Positions 1 to 6,424 are shown, counted from the first letter of the stretch. The stretch is 7,486 bases of DNA from an uncultured Porphyromonadaceae bacterium (GCA_947166165.1 CAMVDK010000151.1:1-7486), one strand, 5' to 3'. The notes: generated by a model from the letters alone, not told the origin. Numbers and translations are program-made.

Positions 1-2
1 CG

Positions 3-1073
3 CTGCTGGAGCGCGTGCTGCCCTCCACCTGGACTCGGCTACTGAACGGCTACAGCGCCCAGGCGGCGCAGAGCGAGGCCCCCGAGTCGCACCGCTTGTG
101 GAGCAGCATCGTGCGCCGCTACGCCCTGCGGATGCTGCTCTATTCGGTGGTGGCTTTCGCCATCACCTACGCCAGCTGCAACTATGCGCAGCCGCTGCTC
201 ACCAAGTGGCTCAACGAGTGGGGCGGCGACCTCATCGGGGTGGTGGCCACGGTGGCCATCCTCTCGCCGTTTCTCTACGCCATCACCCGCCCCAGCATCA
301 AGCAGCGCGAGCGCGACTTGCTCGCGAGCGAGATGGGGCGCGTGTCGGTGGTGCCCATCGTGGTGATGGTGCTGCTGGGGCTGGTGGTGTCGACGGCGTT
401 CGTGTCGTCGGTGCTCTACCGCTACGAGGTCATGTCGAGCCAGATGTCGCTGCTGGTGGGCTTCGTGCTCGTGCTCATGATAGCCCTGCTCTTCGCCCCC
501 TTCTACAAGAAGCGCGTCGCGCTGCTCGAGAAGCGGTTCATCGGCAACGTGAACGTGCGCGAGAACCGCCGCACGGGCCGCGGCAACAACCTGGTGAGCG
601 ACCTCCACCTGGCCTATATGCGCGTGGGGCACGACTGTCCCTTCGTGGGCGAGCGCCTCAAGAACGCCAACATCCGTCAGCGGCATGGCGTCAACCTGGT
701 CAACATCCAGCGCGGCGGCCGGCTCTACCCGGTGCCCACCGGCGAGATGCGCATCTTTCCGGGCGACGTGCTGGGCGTCATCGGCACCGACGAGCAAATC
801 CAGGCCATGCTCCCGCTGGTCGAGGCCGGCCAGCAGCCGCAGCCGGCCAGCCCCGCCGACACCCGGCTCACCCACTTCACCCTGGGCGAGCACTCCACGC
901 TGGTGGGCAAGCAGCTGCGCCACGCACGCCTGCGCGAGGACTACGAGTCGCTGCTCGTCACCGTGCAGCGCGGCGACGACGACTACGAGACCCCCACGCC
1001 CGACTTCGAATTCCAGGCCGGCGACATCCTCTGGATTGTGGGCGACCCCAAGCGGCTGGCCGAGCTGCGATGA
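3..1073 (+). CDS. Cation:proton antiporter-like protein, C-terminal part with two RCK_C domains (5' partial)
   Basis: The reading frame is open to the window edge (codons from position 3 read L-L-E-R-V-L-P-S), so the GTG at 15 is probably an internal valine codon and the true start lies upstream. Counting from that GTG as residue 1, hydrophobic segments lie at about 38-57, 72-90, 110-135 and 144-163. A basic linker follows. Two similar soluble modules come next, at about 193-268 and 286-350. Each has the RCK_C/TrkA-C pattern: a G-x-x-L stretch (VGERL, VGKQL), a central VNIQRG or VTVQRG strand, and a closing pair of FPGDVLGVIG or FQAGDILWIVG. No Rossmann GxGxxG nucleotide-binding (RCK_N) motif is visible. 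This fits the C-terminus of a large Kef/CPA2-type K+ or Na+/H+ antiporter of the inner membrane, where RCK_C domains sense a ligand and gate transport. The ion-exchange domain itself is outside the window, so the transporter class is inferred. The gene ends 107 bp before the next operon, which appears to have its own promoter. Confidence 0.75.
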   Translation: MLERVLPSTWTRLLNGYSAQAAQSEAPESHRLWSSIVRRYALRMLLYSVVAFAITYASCNYAQPLLTKWLNEWGGDLIGVVATVAILSPFLYAITRPSIKQRERDLLASEMGRVSVVPIVVMVLLGLVVSTAFVSSVLYRYEVMSSQMSLLVGFVLVLMIALLFAPFYKKRVALLEKRFIGNVNVRENRRTGRGNNLVSDLHLAYMRVGHDCPFVGERLKNANIRQRHGVNLVNIQRGGRLYPVPTGEMRIFPGDVLGVIGTDEQIQAMLPLVEAGQQPQPASPADTRLTHFTLGEHSTLVGKQLRHARLREDYESLLVTVQRGDDDYETPTPDFEFQAGDILWIVGDPKRLAELR

Positions 1074-1101
1074 CCCACCACGCAAAAAAGCTCCCCGTCG
1101 G

Positions 1102-1134
1102 TTGCCGGCATTCGCACAACTTTTCGTAATTTTG
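1102..1134 (+). promoter_or_regulatory. Candidate Bacteroidetes promoter for the UbiA / HAD-GT operon
   Basis: TAATTTTG at 1127-1134 matches the Bacteroidetes -7 consensus TAnnTTTG exactly. A TTG at 1102-1104 could be the -33 element, but the 22-bp spacer is slightly long. Transcription would start near 1140, giving a leader of about 40 nt. The leader has no Shine-Dalgarno sequence before the ATG at 1181, which is normal in this phylum. The preceding 1074-1100 stretch has no convincing terminator, so readthrough from the antiporter gene is possible. Confidence 0.55.
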
Positions 1135-1180
1135 CATTTTCTATCCATTTACCCACCCTTGTAGCCGACACCATAAGCCA

Positions 1181-2056
1181 ATGTCCCTGCCCCCCATGAT
1201 CCGATTGCTGCGCCCCGCGCAGTGGGTGAAGAACGCGTTTGTGCTGCTGCCGTTGTTCTTCGGCCAGCAGATGACCGATGTGCGCCTGCTCGTGCGTGCG
1301 CTGGTCGCCGCCCTGGTGTTCTCGCTGGCCGCCAGCGCCGTGTACTGCCTCAACGACATCCTCGACCGCGAGGCCGACGCCCAGCACCCCACCAAGTGCC
1401 GGCGGCCGATAGCCTCGGGAGCGGTGCCTGTGGCGGCCGGATGGGCGCTGTGTGCCGCCTGCGTGGCCCTGGCCGCTGTGCTCACCTGGTGGCTGCTGCC
1501 GCCAGCCATGCTGTGGCTCATGGCGGCCTATCTGGTGCTCAACGTGGCCTACAGTTCGTGGCTCAAGCACATCAGCCTGGTGGACGTGCTCGTCGTGGCC
1601 GTGTTCTATGTGATGCGCGTCGAGGCCGGCTCGCTCACCACGGGCATCGCCTTGTCGCAGTGGCTTGTGGTGATGACCTTCCTGCTCGCGCTGCTGCTCG
1701 TGCTGGGCAAGCGGCGCGACGACGTGGTGCTCCAGGCCGAGAGCGGAAAGGTGGTCAGGCGAGGGGCGGCCAACTACAACATCGAGTTCATCAACATGGC
1801 CCTCACCCTGGTGGCCACCATCACCCTGGTGGCCTACATGATGTATACCATGAGCGACGAGGTGACCGCCCGCCTGGGCAACCACCACATCTACTGCACA
1901 GCGGTATTCGCCCTGGCAGGCATCCTCCGTTACCTGCAAATCACACTCGTCGAGAACAAGAGCGGCAGCCCCACCCGGGTGCTGGCCCACGACCGCTTCA
2001 TCCAAGTGTGCCTCGCCTGCTGGGTGCTGGCTTTCGTGGTGATTATCTATTGCTGA
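1181..2056 (+). CDS. UbiA-family polyprenyl-phosphate phosphoribosyltransferase-like membrane protein
   Basis: This is an integral-membrane UbiA-superfamily prenyltransferase of 291 residues, about the usual family length, with hydrophobic segments throughout. RPAQWVKN (11-18) is the typical N-terminal signature of the decaprenyl-phosphate phosphoribosyltransferase branch (mycobacterial Rv3806c type). The metal/pyrophosphate-binding motif NDxxDxxxD is intact (N58, D59, D62, D66) and is followed by HPTKCRRPIASG (69-80), which is also typical of that branch. The second conserved region reads YSSWLKHxxxxDV (about 124-136), and an LGKRRDD loop lies near 175-181. Family knowledge gives the reaction as transfer of 5-phosphoribosyl from PRPP to a polyprenyl phosphate on the cytoplasmic face. 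The lipid here is probably undecaprenyl rather than decaprenyl phosphate (inference). An alternative start is the ATG at 1196 (MIRLLRP), which fits family N-termini equally well; 1181 is kept as the longer form. It lies 7 bp upstream of the HAD/GT-C fusion gene, which supports joint function. Menaquinone- or heme-type UbiA enzymes are less likely given the RPxQWVKN and HPTKxxRPIASG signatures. Confidence 0.82.
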   Translation: MSLPPMIRLLRPAQWVKNAFVLLPLFFGQQMTDVRLLVRALVAALVFSLAASAVYCLNDILDREADAQHPTKCRRPIASGAVPVAAGWALCAACVALAAVLTWWLLPPAMLWLMAAYLVLNVAYSSWLKHISLVDVLVVAVFYVMRVEAGSLTTGIALSQWLVVMTFLLALLLVLGKRRDDVVLQAESGKVVRRGAANYNIEFINMALTLVATITLVAYMMYTMSDEVTARLGNHHIYCTAVFALAGILRYLQITLVENKSGSPTRVLAHDRFIQVCLACWVLAFVVIIYC

Positions 2057-2063
2057 GACGGCC

Positions 2064-4367
2064 ATGAAACGGACGGTTGTTTTCGACTTCGACGGCACCT
2101 ACATCCGGCACGACTCGCTGCCCCTGTTCCTCCAGCACGCCTTCGGCCTATGGCGCTACTGGTGGGGCTTGCTCGTGTGCCTGCCGTGGATTGTGGCCTG
2201 GAAGCTGCGGCTGCTCGACGGCGGCAAGGCCAAGGAGCGGCTCATAGGCCACTTCGTTGAGGGGATGCCCGTCGATGAGTTCAACAAGCGTTGCCGCAGC
2301 TTCGGGCAGCGTTTGGCCGCCGAGGTCAATCCGCAAGCCGAGGCAGCGATGGCTAAGGCCCTCGACGACGGCCATCAAGTGGTGGTGCTCACCGCCAGCG
2401 TGCGCAACTGGGTGGAACCCTGCTTCAGCGGCCGGCCGGTGGCCGTGGTGGGCACCGAGCTTGAGGTGGACGACGACGGCCGCCTCACCGGCCGGTTTGC
2501 CACCCCCAACTGCAATGGGCCGGAAAAATGGCGCCGGTTGCTCGAGGCCGTCCCCGACGTGGAGCAGCGGCCGCTGGTGGCCTACGGCGACAGCCGCGGC
2601 GACCGCTGCCTGCTCGACCATGCCGACGAGCCATACTACCGCAGCTTCGCCGTCACCCGCGACAGGTTGCCCTACGTGGAGCGGCATCCTGGCCGCCTGT
2701 TCGCCGCCGTGCTTGCGCTGCTCGTGCTCTACCAGCTGCTGGGCGTGTTCTTCGGCATGGACCTGGCCGACGCGGGCTTCTATCTCACCTTCTACGACAA
2801 CATCTTCACCCACCCCGCGAGCGTGGAGTACAACTTCATGTACTACCTCAGTGGCATCGTGGGTGGCACGCTGCAGTGGCTCTTCCCCTCGATGGGCATG
2901 GCCGGGATGCGCGTGGCCGGCGTGGCGATGAACACGCTCTGCGCCCTGATGCTGTGGCTGGCCCTGCGCCGTCACGTAGACGAGCGCGCCCTCGCGCTGG
3001 GATGCGCCTTGGTGGTGGTCACGTTCATCGCTCCGCCCTACACGCTCAGCTACGACCTGTGCACCATCGTGCTCTATGTGGCCGCCGTGCTGGCCATGTG
3101 GCGCGGAATAGCCGCGCGGCGCACCGGCTGGGTGGTGCTTGCCAGCGTGCTCGTCGGGCTCAACGTGCTGATGCGCATCCCCAACCTTCTCGGCCTGTCG
3201 ATGGCTCTGTTGCCGCTGCTCATGGCCGCCTGCACCCGCCGCTACGGCTGGCGGCAGGCCGTCCTCACCGGCGCGCTCATCGCACTGGTGGCGGCTTTCA
3301 CCGTCTGTCTGGTGGTGATTGCCATGCCTCCGGCCCACTATGCCGCGATGATGCAGGTGCTCAGCGACCTGCAGGCCATGGCCGGCGACACCAGTGGCAC
3401 CGCATCGCACACCACCGGCCAACTCATCACCACTCAGCTCCGCTTCTACGCCATCGCCCTTTGGGCCGGCGTCAAGCTCGCCGTGCCGGTGGCCGCTGCA
3501 TGGTGGGCCGCCACACGCTGCACGCAGCGCTGGCTCGCCTGGGCCGTGCAGGCTGCCGCGGTGGCGCTCATGGTGTGGTTCACCGCGCGCATGCACCCGC
3601 TCGAGCCCATGTGGGCCATGTGTCTGGCGGGGTGCGCGGCAGTCATCATCGCCGAGTGGCGCGCCTGGCGGCAAGGGGCCGACGACAGCCGGCTCTGGCT
3701 CGCCGTGATGGCGCTTGCCGTGATGCTCATCATGCCCCTGGGCAGCGACGGTGCCTACAACAACGGCACCATCGTCTGCTGGCTCTCCGCGCCGGTGGCC
3801 GCCATCTGGTGGCTGCGCCGCCCGCGCATCGCCCTGCCGGCCACGCTGCTGGCGGTGTGTGCCGTGCGCATGGTGGCCGGCGGCGCCTACTTCGACGGAG
3901 GCTCGCTGCTCGACAAGCGCTTCACCGTCCAGCATCCCCGGGCGGCACACATCCTCACCACCCGCGAGCGTGCCGTGGCCATCACCACCGTGCTGCGCGG
4001 CATCGAGCCGCACATCAAGCCCGGCACCACACTCATGGCCTACGGCAGCATTCCCGCCATGAACTACCTCACCCACACGCATCCCTACCTCGGCTGCTCG
4101 TGGGTGGAGCAGCTCAGCGCGGCCATGCTCAGCGAGCGGCTCCAAGAGGCCGCCCGGCGCGAACTGCCGCCCGTGCTGCAGCAGAAGTTCAACACCCTCG
4201 GCCCCCAGTGGGGCGAACCCAACGAACAATTCCTCACCGACTACGGCGCGCAGAACACCTATCAGGACAACCGCAAGCTGCAAGTGCTCAACAACTGGCT
4301 CGAGCAGCACCACTACCGCCCCGTCTACTCCGACCCCTACTTCGTGCTCTACAAGCCGCAGGAGTAG
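2064..4367 (+). CDS. Fusion protein: N-terminal HAD-IB phosphatase plus GT-C-like membrane glycosyltransferase module
   Basis: Residues 1 to about 200 form a HAD-superfamily subfamily IB hydrolase with all four motifs: DFDGT with D8 (nucleophile) and D10; LTAS around T110 and S112; K155 in GPEKW; and GDSRGD (175-180) with D176 and D180. The hydrophobic segment at about 20-50 belongs to the cap region typical of this subfamily. From about 211 to 605 the protein is strongly hydrophobic, with roughly ten or more membrane segments. The first loop carries the acidic D-L-A-D-A-G-F-Y (233-240), reminiscent of the catalytic first-loop acidic residues of GT-C enzymes that use polyprenyl-phosphate sugars. 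An RIPN (371-374) and a loop LGSDGAYNNG (559-568) follow. Residues 606-767 are a soluble tail, probably periplasmic. With the N-terminus inside, the acidic loop would sit outside, as expected for a GT-C. The likely role is removal of the 5'-phosphate from the UbiA product in the cytoplasm and sugar transfer on the far side. The HAD call is firm. The GT-C call rests on topology and weak motifs, and donor and acceptor are unknown. The gene starts 7 bp after the UbiA stop. Confidence 0.8.
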   Translation: MKRTVVFDFDGTYIRHDSLPLFLQHAFGLWRYWWGLLVCLPWIVAWKLRLLDGGKAKERLIGHFVEGMPVDEFNKRCRSFGQRLAAEVNPQAEAAMAKALDDGHQVVVLTASVRNWVEPCFSGRPVAVVGTELEVDDDGRLTGRFATPNCNGPEKWRRLLEAVPDVEQRPLVAYGDSRGDRCLLDHADEPYYRSFAVTRDRLPYVERHPGRLFAAVLALLVLYQLLGVFFGMDLADAGFYLTFYDNIFTHPASVEYNFMYYLSGIVGGTLQWLFPSMGMAGMRVAGVAMNTLCALMLWLALRRHVDERALALGCALVVVTFIAPPYTLSYDLCTIVLYVAAVLAMWRGIAARRTGWVVLASVLVGLNVLMRIPNLLGLSMALLPLLMAACTRRYGWRQAVLTGALIALVAAFTVCLVVIAMPPAHYAAMMQVLSDLQAMAGDTSGTASHTTGQLITTQLRFYAIALWAGVKLAVPVAAAWWAATRCTQRWLAWAVQAAAVALMVWFTARMHPLEPMWAMCLAGCAAVIIAEWRAWRQGADDSRLWLAVMALAVMLIMPLGSDGAYNNGTIVCWLSAPVAAIWWLRRPRIALPATLLAVCAVRMVAGGAYFDGGSLLDKRFTVQHPRAAHILTTRERAVAITTVLRGIEPHIKPGTTLMAYGSIPAMNYLTHTHPYLGCSWVEQLSAAMLSERLQEAARRELPPVLQQKFNTLGPQWGEPNEQFLTDYGAQNTYQDNRKLQVLNNWLEQHHYRPVYSDPYFVLYKPQE

Positions 4368-4381
4368 AGATGCCAGTTTTT

Positions 4382-4444
4382 CTAGTTCTCCTAGTTCTCC
4401 TAGTTCTCCTAGTTCTCCTAGTTCTCCTAGTTCAACTAGTTCTC
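4382..4444 (+). repeat. Tandem array of a 9-bp unit, CTAGTTCTC, seven copies
   Basis: Units begin at 4382, 4391, 4400, 4409, 4418, 4427 and 4436. Six are identical CTAGTTCTC; the sixth is CTAGTTCAA, which creates the palindrome AACTAGTT at 4434-4441. A degenerate eighth unit (CTATTTCCT, 4445-4453) runs into the terminator-like hairpin. The array starts 14 bp after the stop codon of the fusion gene. It differs from the flanking coding DNA in composition, with CTAG in every unit. TAG stops occur in one forward and one reverse frame; the remaining open frames are judged non-coding because they only extend GC-driven shadow ORFs. It looks like a slippage-prone minisatellite in the 3' untranslated region. 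Function is unknown. Confidence 0.95.
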
Positions 4445-4450
4445 CTATTT

Positions 4451-4475
4451 CCTCAGGGCGGCTGAGGGTGTTTTT
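4451..4475 (+). terminator. Probable intrinsic terminator of the UbiA / HAD-GT operon
   Basis: CCTCAG (4451-4456), loop GGCGG, CTGAGG (4462-4467) form a perfect 6-bp GC-rich stem. GTG and five T residues (4471-4475) follow. The position between the fusion gene and the korA promoter fits transcription termination. The stem is short and the T tract is offset by three bases, so efficiency may be moderate. Confidence 0.65.
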
Positions 4476-4503
4476 GAGAATATTGGAAAAATATTCACGA
4501 AAA
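4471..4503. promoter_or_regulatory. 33-bp imperfect palindrome just upstream of the korA -33 element; possible operator
   Basis: The core is perfect: GAATATT (4478-4484), spacer GGAAA, AATATTC (4490-4496). The symmetry extends outward to 14-bp arms (4471-4484 and 4490-4503). In those arms 12 positions are Watson-Crick complementary, one is T opposite G (4475/4499), and one is an A-A mismatch (4477/4497). It ends 2 bp before the candidate -33 element of the korA promoter. Dyad symmetry at that position suggests a dimeric regulator binding site, but a role as a second 3' hairpin behind the terminator is equally possible. No known operator consensus was recognised. Confidence 0.5.
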
Positions 4504-4505
4504 AG

Positions 4506-4537
4506 TTTCGCTATCAGGAAAATAAGTTGTAGCTTTG
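4506..4537 (+). promoter_or_regulatory. Candidate Bacteroidetes promoter for korAB
   Basis: TAGCTTTG at 4530-4537 matches the -7 consensus TAnnTTTG. TTTC at 4506-4509 is a near match to the -33 element TTTG, with a 20-bp spacer. The predicted start is near 4544, giving a leader of about 28 nt that ends in an A/T-rich stretch (AAAATTTCAAC) before the ATG at 4572. There is no Shine-Dalgarno sequence, as is usual in Bacteroidota. Confidence 0.7.
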
Positions 4538-4571
4538 CACCGATTTTCAAAACACCTCAGAAAATTTCAAC

Positions 4572-6422
4572 ATGACAGAAAAAGCAAAAGTCCAGTTCAG
4601 GCAGAGCATCGTGGTGCGCTTTTCGGGCGACAGCGGCGATGGTATGCAGCTGGCTGGCAACATCTTCTCGAATGTGAGTGCCGGTCTGGGCGACCGCATC
4701 TCCACCTTCCCCGACTATCCCGCCGAAGTGCGTGCCCCGCAAGGCTCGCTGGGCGGTGTGTCGGGATTCCAGGTTCACATCGGCCACGGCGTGCACACGC
4801 CGGGCGACGAGTGCGACGTGCTTGTGGCCATGAACCCGGCCGCCCTCAAGCAGAACGCACAGTTCCTGCGCAAGGGCGGCGCGGCCATTGTCGACATCGA
4901 CACCTTCACGCAGGCCGGACTCGACAAGGCACTCTACACCACCAACAACCCCTACGAAGAGCTCGGACTCCGGGCGCAAGTGATGGAAGTGCCCATCACC
5001 ACCATGGTCAAGGAAGCCCTCAAGGACACGGGCATGGACCTCAAGGCACAGCTCAAGTGCCGCAACATGTTCGCACTCGGACTCGTGTGCTGGCTCTTCA
5101 ACCGCCCCATGGAGTCCCCGCTCAAGTTCCTCAAAGCCAAGTTTGCCGACAAGCCGCAGGTCTATGAGGCCAACGAGCTGGTGGTCAAGGGCGGCTACAA
5201 CTACGGCCACAATATCCACGCGTCGGTGTCTACCTACCGCATCCAGACCGACGAGGTGCGTCCCGGCACCTACACCGACGTGAGCGGCAACAAGGCCACC
5301 GCATGGGGTCTGATCAAGGCCTCGGAGATGAGCGGCCGGCCGCTCTTCCTGGGGTCATACCCCATCACTCCGGCCACCGACATCCTGCACGAGCTGGCCA
5401 AGCGCCGCGACCTGGGCGTGAAAGCCATCCAGATGGAGGACGAGATTGGAGGCATCTGCTCGGCCATCGGAGCCGCCTTTGCCGGCCATCTGGCCGTGAC
5501 CTCAACCAGCGGACCGGGTCTGGCGCTCAAGAGCGAAGCCTTGGGCCTGGCCGTGATGGCCGAGCTGCCGCTGGTGGTGATCGACGTGCAGCGCGGCGGC
5601 CCGTCGACCGGACTGCCCACCAAGACCGAGCAGACCGACCTGCTGCAGGCACTCTACGGCCGCAGTGGCGAGAGTCCGCTGGTGGTGCTCGCCGCCGCTT
5701 CGCCCACCGACTGCTTCAAGATGGCCTTCCAGGCCGCACGCATCGCCATCGAGCACATGACCCCCGTCATCCTGCTCACCGACGCCTTCATCGCCAACGG
5801 CTCCAGCGCCTGGCGCATTCCCGAAGAAGGCGAATATCCCGTCATCAAGCCCAACTATGTGCCCGATGCCGTGAAGCCCACCTGGACTCCCTTCATGCGC
5901 AACGCCCTGGGCATACGCTACTGGGCCATCCCCGGCACGCCCGGACTCGAGCACCTCGTGGGAGGACTTGAGAAGGACTACAGCACCGGCATCCTGAGCA
6001 ACGACCCCATCAACCACGCGCACATGGTGGAGACGCGCCGCAACAAGGTGGCCAACATCGCCAACGTGATTCCCGAACTCAAGCTCAAGGGCGACACCGG
6101 CGCCGACACCATCATCGTGGGCTGGGGCAGCACCTATGGGCACATCCTCGACGCCGTCGAGCACCTCAACGCCGACGGCTACCGCGTGGCCATGACGCAG
6201 CTGCGCTACATCAACCCGCTGCCCAAAAACACCGCCGAGCTGCTCAGCCGGTTCAAGACGGTGATTGTGGCCGAGCTCAACACCGGCCAAATGGCCAGCT
6301 ACCTGCAAAGCAAGATTCCCAACTTGAACATCTGCCACATCAACAAGGTGCAGGGACAGCCGTTCCTGGTGCAGGAGATTGTCGACGGAGTGAAAAACAT
6401 CATGATGGAGGAGGAGATTTGA
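4572..6422 (+). CDS. korA: 2-oxoglutarate (2-oxoacid):ferredoxin oxidoreductase, fused gamma-alpha subunit
   Basis: This subunit forms an anaerobic 2-oxoacid:ferredoxin oxidoreductase with KorB. The complex converts 2-oxoacid, CoA and oxidised ferredoxin to acyl-CoA, CO2 and reduced ferredoxin, reversibly, in the cytoplasm. At 616 residues it has the usual length of the fused form. The gamma domain spans about 12-205, with GDSGDG (19-24) and AEVRAPQGSLGG (51-62). The alpha/pyrimidine-binding domain spans about 240-430, with SYPITPATD (262-270), EDEIGGICSAIGAAFAG (289-305), TSTSGPGLALKSEA (310-323) and RGGPSTGLPTKTEQ (341-354). Domain II at about 510-610 ends with ELNTGQM (568-574). The gamma-alpha fusion with a short separate beta subunit matches the KorAB layout widespread in Bacteroidota. 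2-oxoglutarate is the most likely substrate, but motifs alone do not exclude another 2-oxoacid. The ATG follows an A/T-rich leader and sits 34 bp behind the -7 box. The stop codon is 2 bp before the korB start, so the two genes are co-transcribed. Confidence 0.93.
   Translation: MTEKAKVQFRQSIVVRFSGDSGDGMQLAGNIFSNVSAGLGDRISTFPDYPAEVRAPQGSLGGVSGFQVHIGHGVHTPGDECDVLVAMNPAALKQNAQFLRKGGAAIVDIDTFTQAGLDKALYTTNNPYEELGLRAQVMEVPITTMVKEALKDTGMDLKAQLKCRNMFALGLVCWLFNRPMESPLKFLKAKFADKPQVYEANELVVKGGYNYGHNIHASVSTYRIQTDEVRPGTYTDVSGNKATAWGLIKASEMSGRPLFLGSYPITPATDILHELAKRRDLGVKAIQMEDEIGGICSAIGAAFAGHLAVTSTSGPGLALKSEALGLAVMAELPLVVIDVQRGGPSTGLPTKTEQTDLLQALYGRSGESPLVVLAAASPTDCFKMAFQAARIAIEHMTPVILLTDAFIANGSSAWRIPEEGEYPVIKPNYVPDAVKPTWTPFMRNALGIRYWAIPGTPGLEHLVGGLEKDYSTGILSNDPINHAHMVETRRNKVANIANVIPELKLKGDTGADTIIVGWGSTYGHILDAVEHLNADGYRVAMTQLRYINPLPKNTAELLSRFKTVIVAELNTGQMASYLQSKIPNLNICHINKVQGQPFLVQEIVDGVKNIMMEEEI
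6407..6416 (+). promoter_or_regulatory. Strong Shine-Dalgarno sequence for korB, inside the 3' end of korA
   Basis: GGAGGAGGAG at 6407-6416, within the MEEEI-coding end of korA, lies 8 nt before the ATG at 6425. This favours that ATG over the in-frame TTG at 6419, which would be only 2 nt from the motif. Such a strong motif is notable because the other starts in the window lack one. Part of its sequence is dictated by Glu codons. Confidence 0.65.
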
Positions 6423-6424
6423 TT

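Larger units (their letters stand above)
4462..4560. other. Long-range inverted repeat joining the terminator arm to the korA leader
   Basis: CTGAGG-G-TGTTTT (4462-4474) is the reverse complement of AAAACACCTCAG (4549-4560), apart from one extra G. The right arm lies in the predicted 5' leader of korA, and the left arm is the descending stem and T tail of the upstream terminator. The same CTGAGG can therefore pair with either CCTCAG copy, at 4451-4456 or 4555-4560. The repeat brackets the palindrome and promoter. Confidence 0.5.

Noticed and set aside
1074..1126. Possible terminator after the antiporter gene
   Set aside because: Only a short GCCGGC palindrome is present, with no stable stem followed by a T run.
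39..1148. Minus-strand open frame of 369 codons opposite the antiporter gene
   Set aside because: His- and Val-rich composition without any recognisable domain. The + strand frame encodes two clear RCK_C modules.
983..2098. Minus-strand open frame of 371 codons opposite the UbiA gene
   Set aside because: Composition is His/Gln/Gly-rich and no motifs are seen. The opposite strand has the intact UbiA NDxxDxxxD motif.
2148..4550. Very long open frame on the minus strand opposite the HAD/GT-C gene (800 codons)
   Set aside because: Low-complexity product rich in His, Gly, Glu and Ala, with its N-terminal part reading through the 9-bp repeat (ELG repeats). It is a shadow of strong G/C bias at third positions; the + strand protein has clear HAD motifs and membrane segments.
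5502..6338. Minus-strand open frames opposite korA and korB (also 6479-7411)
   Set aside because: Shadows of well-conserved oxidoreductase genes; no domain features and no promoters facing them.
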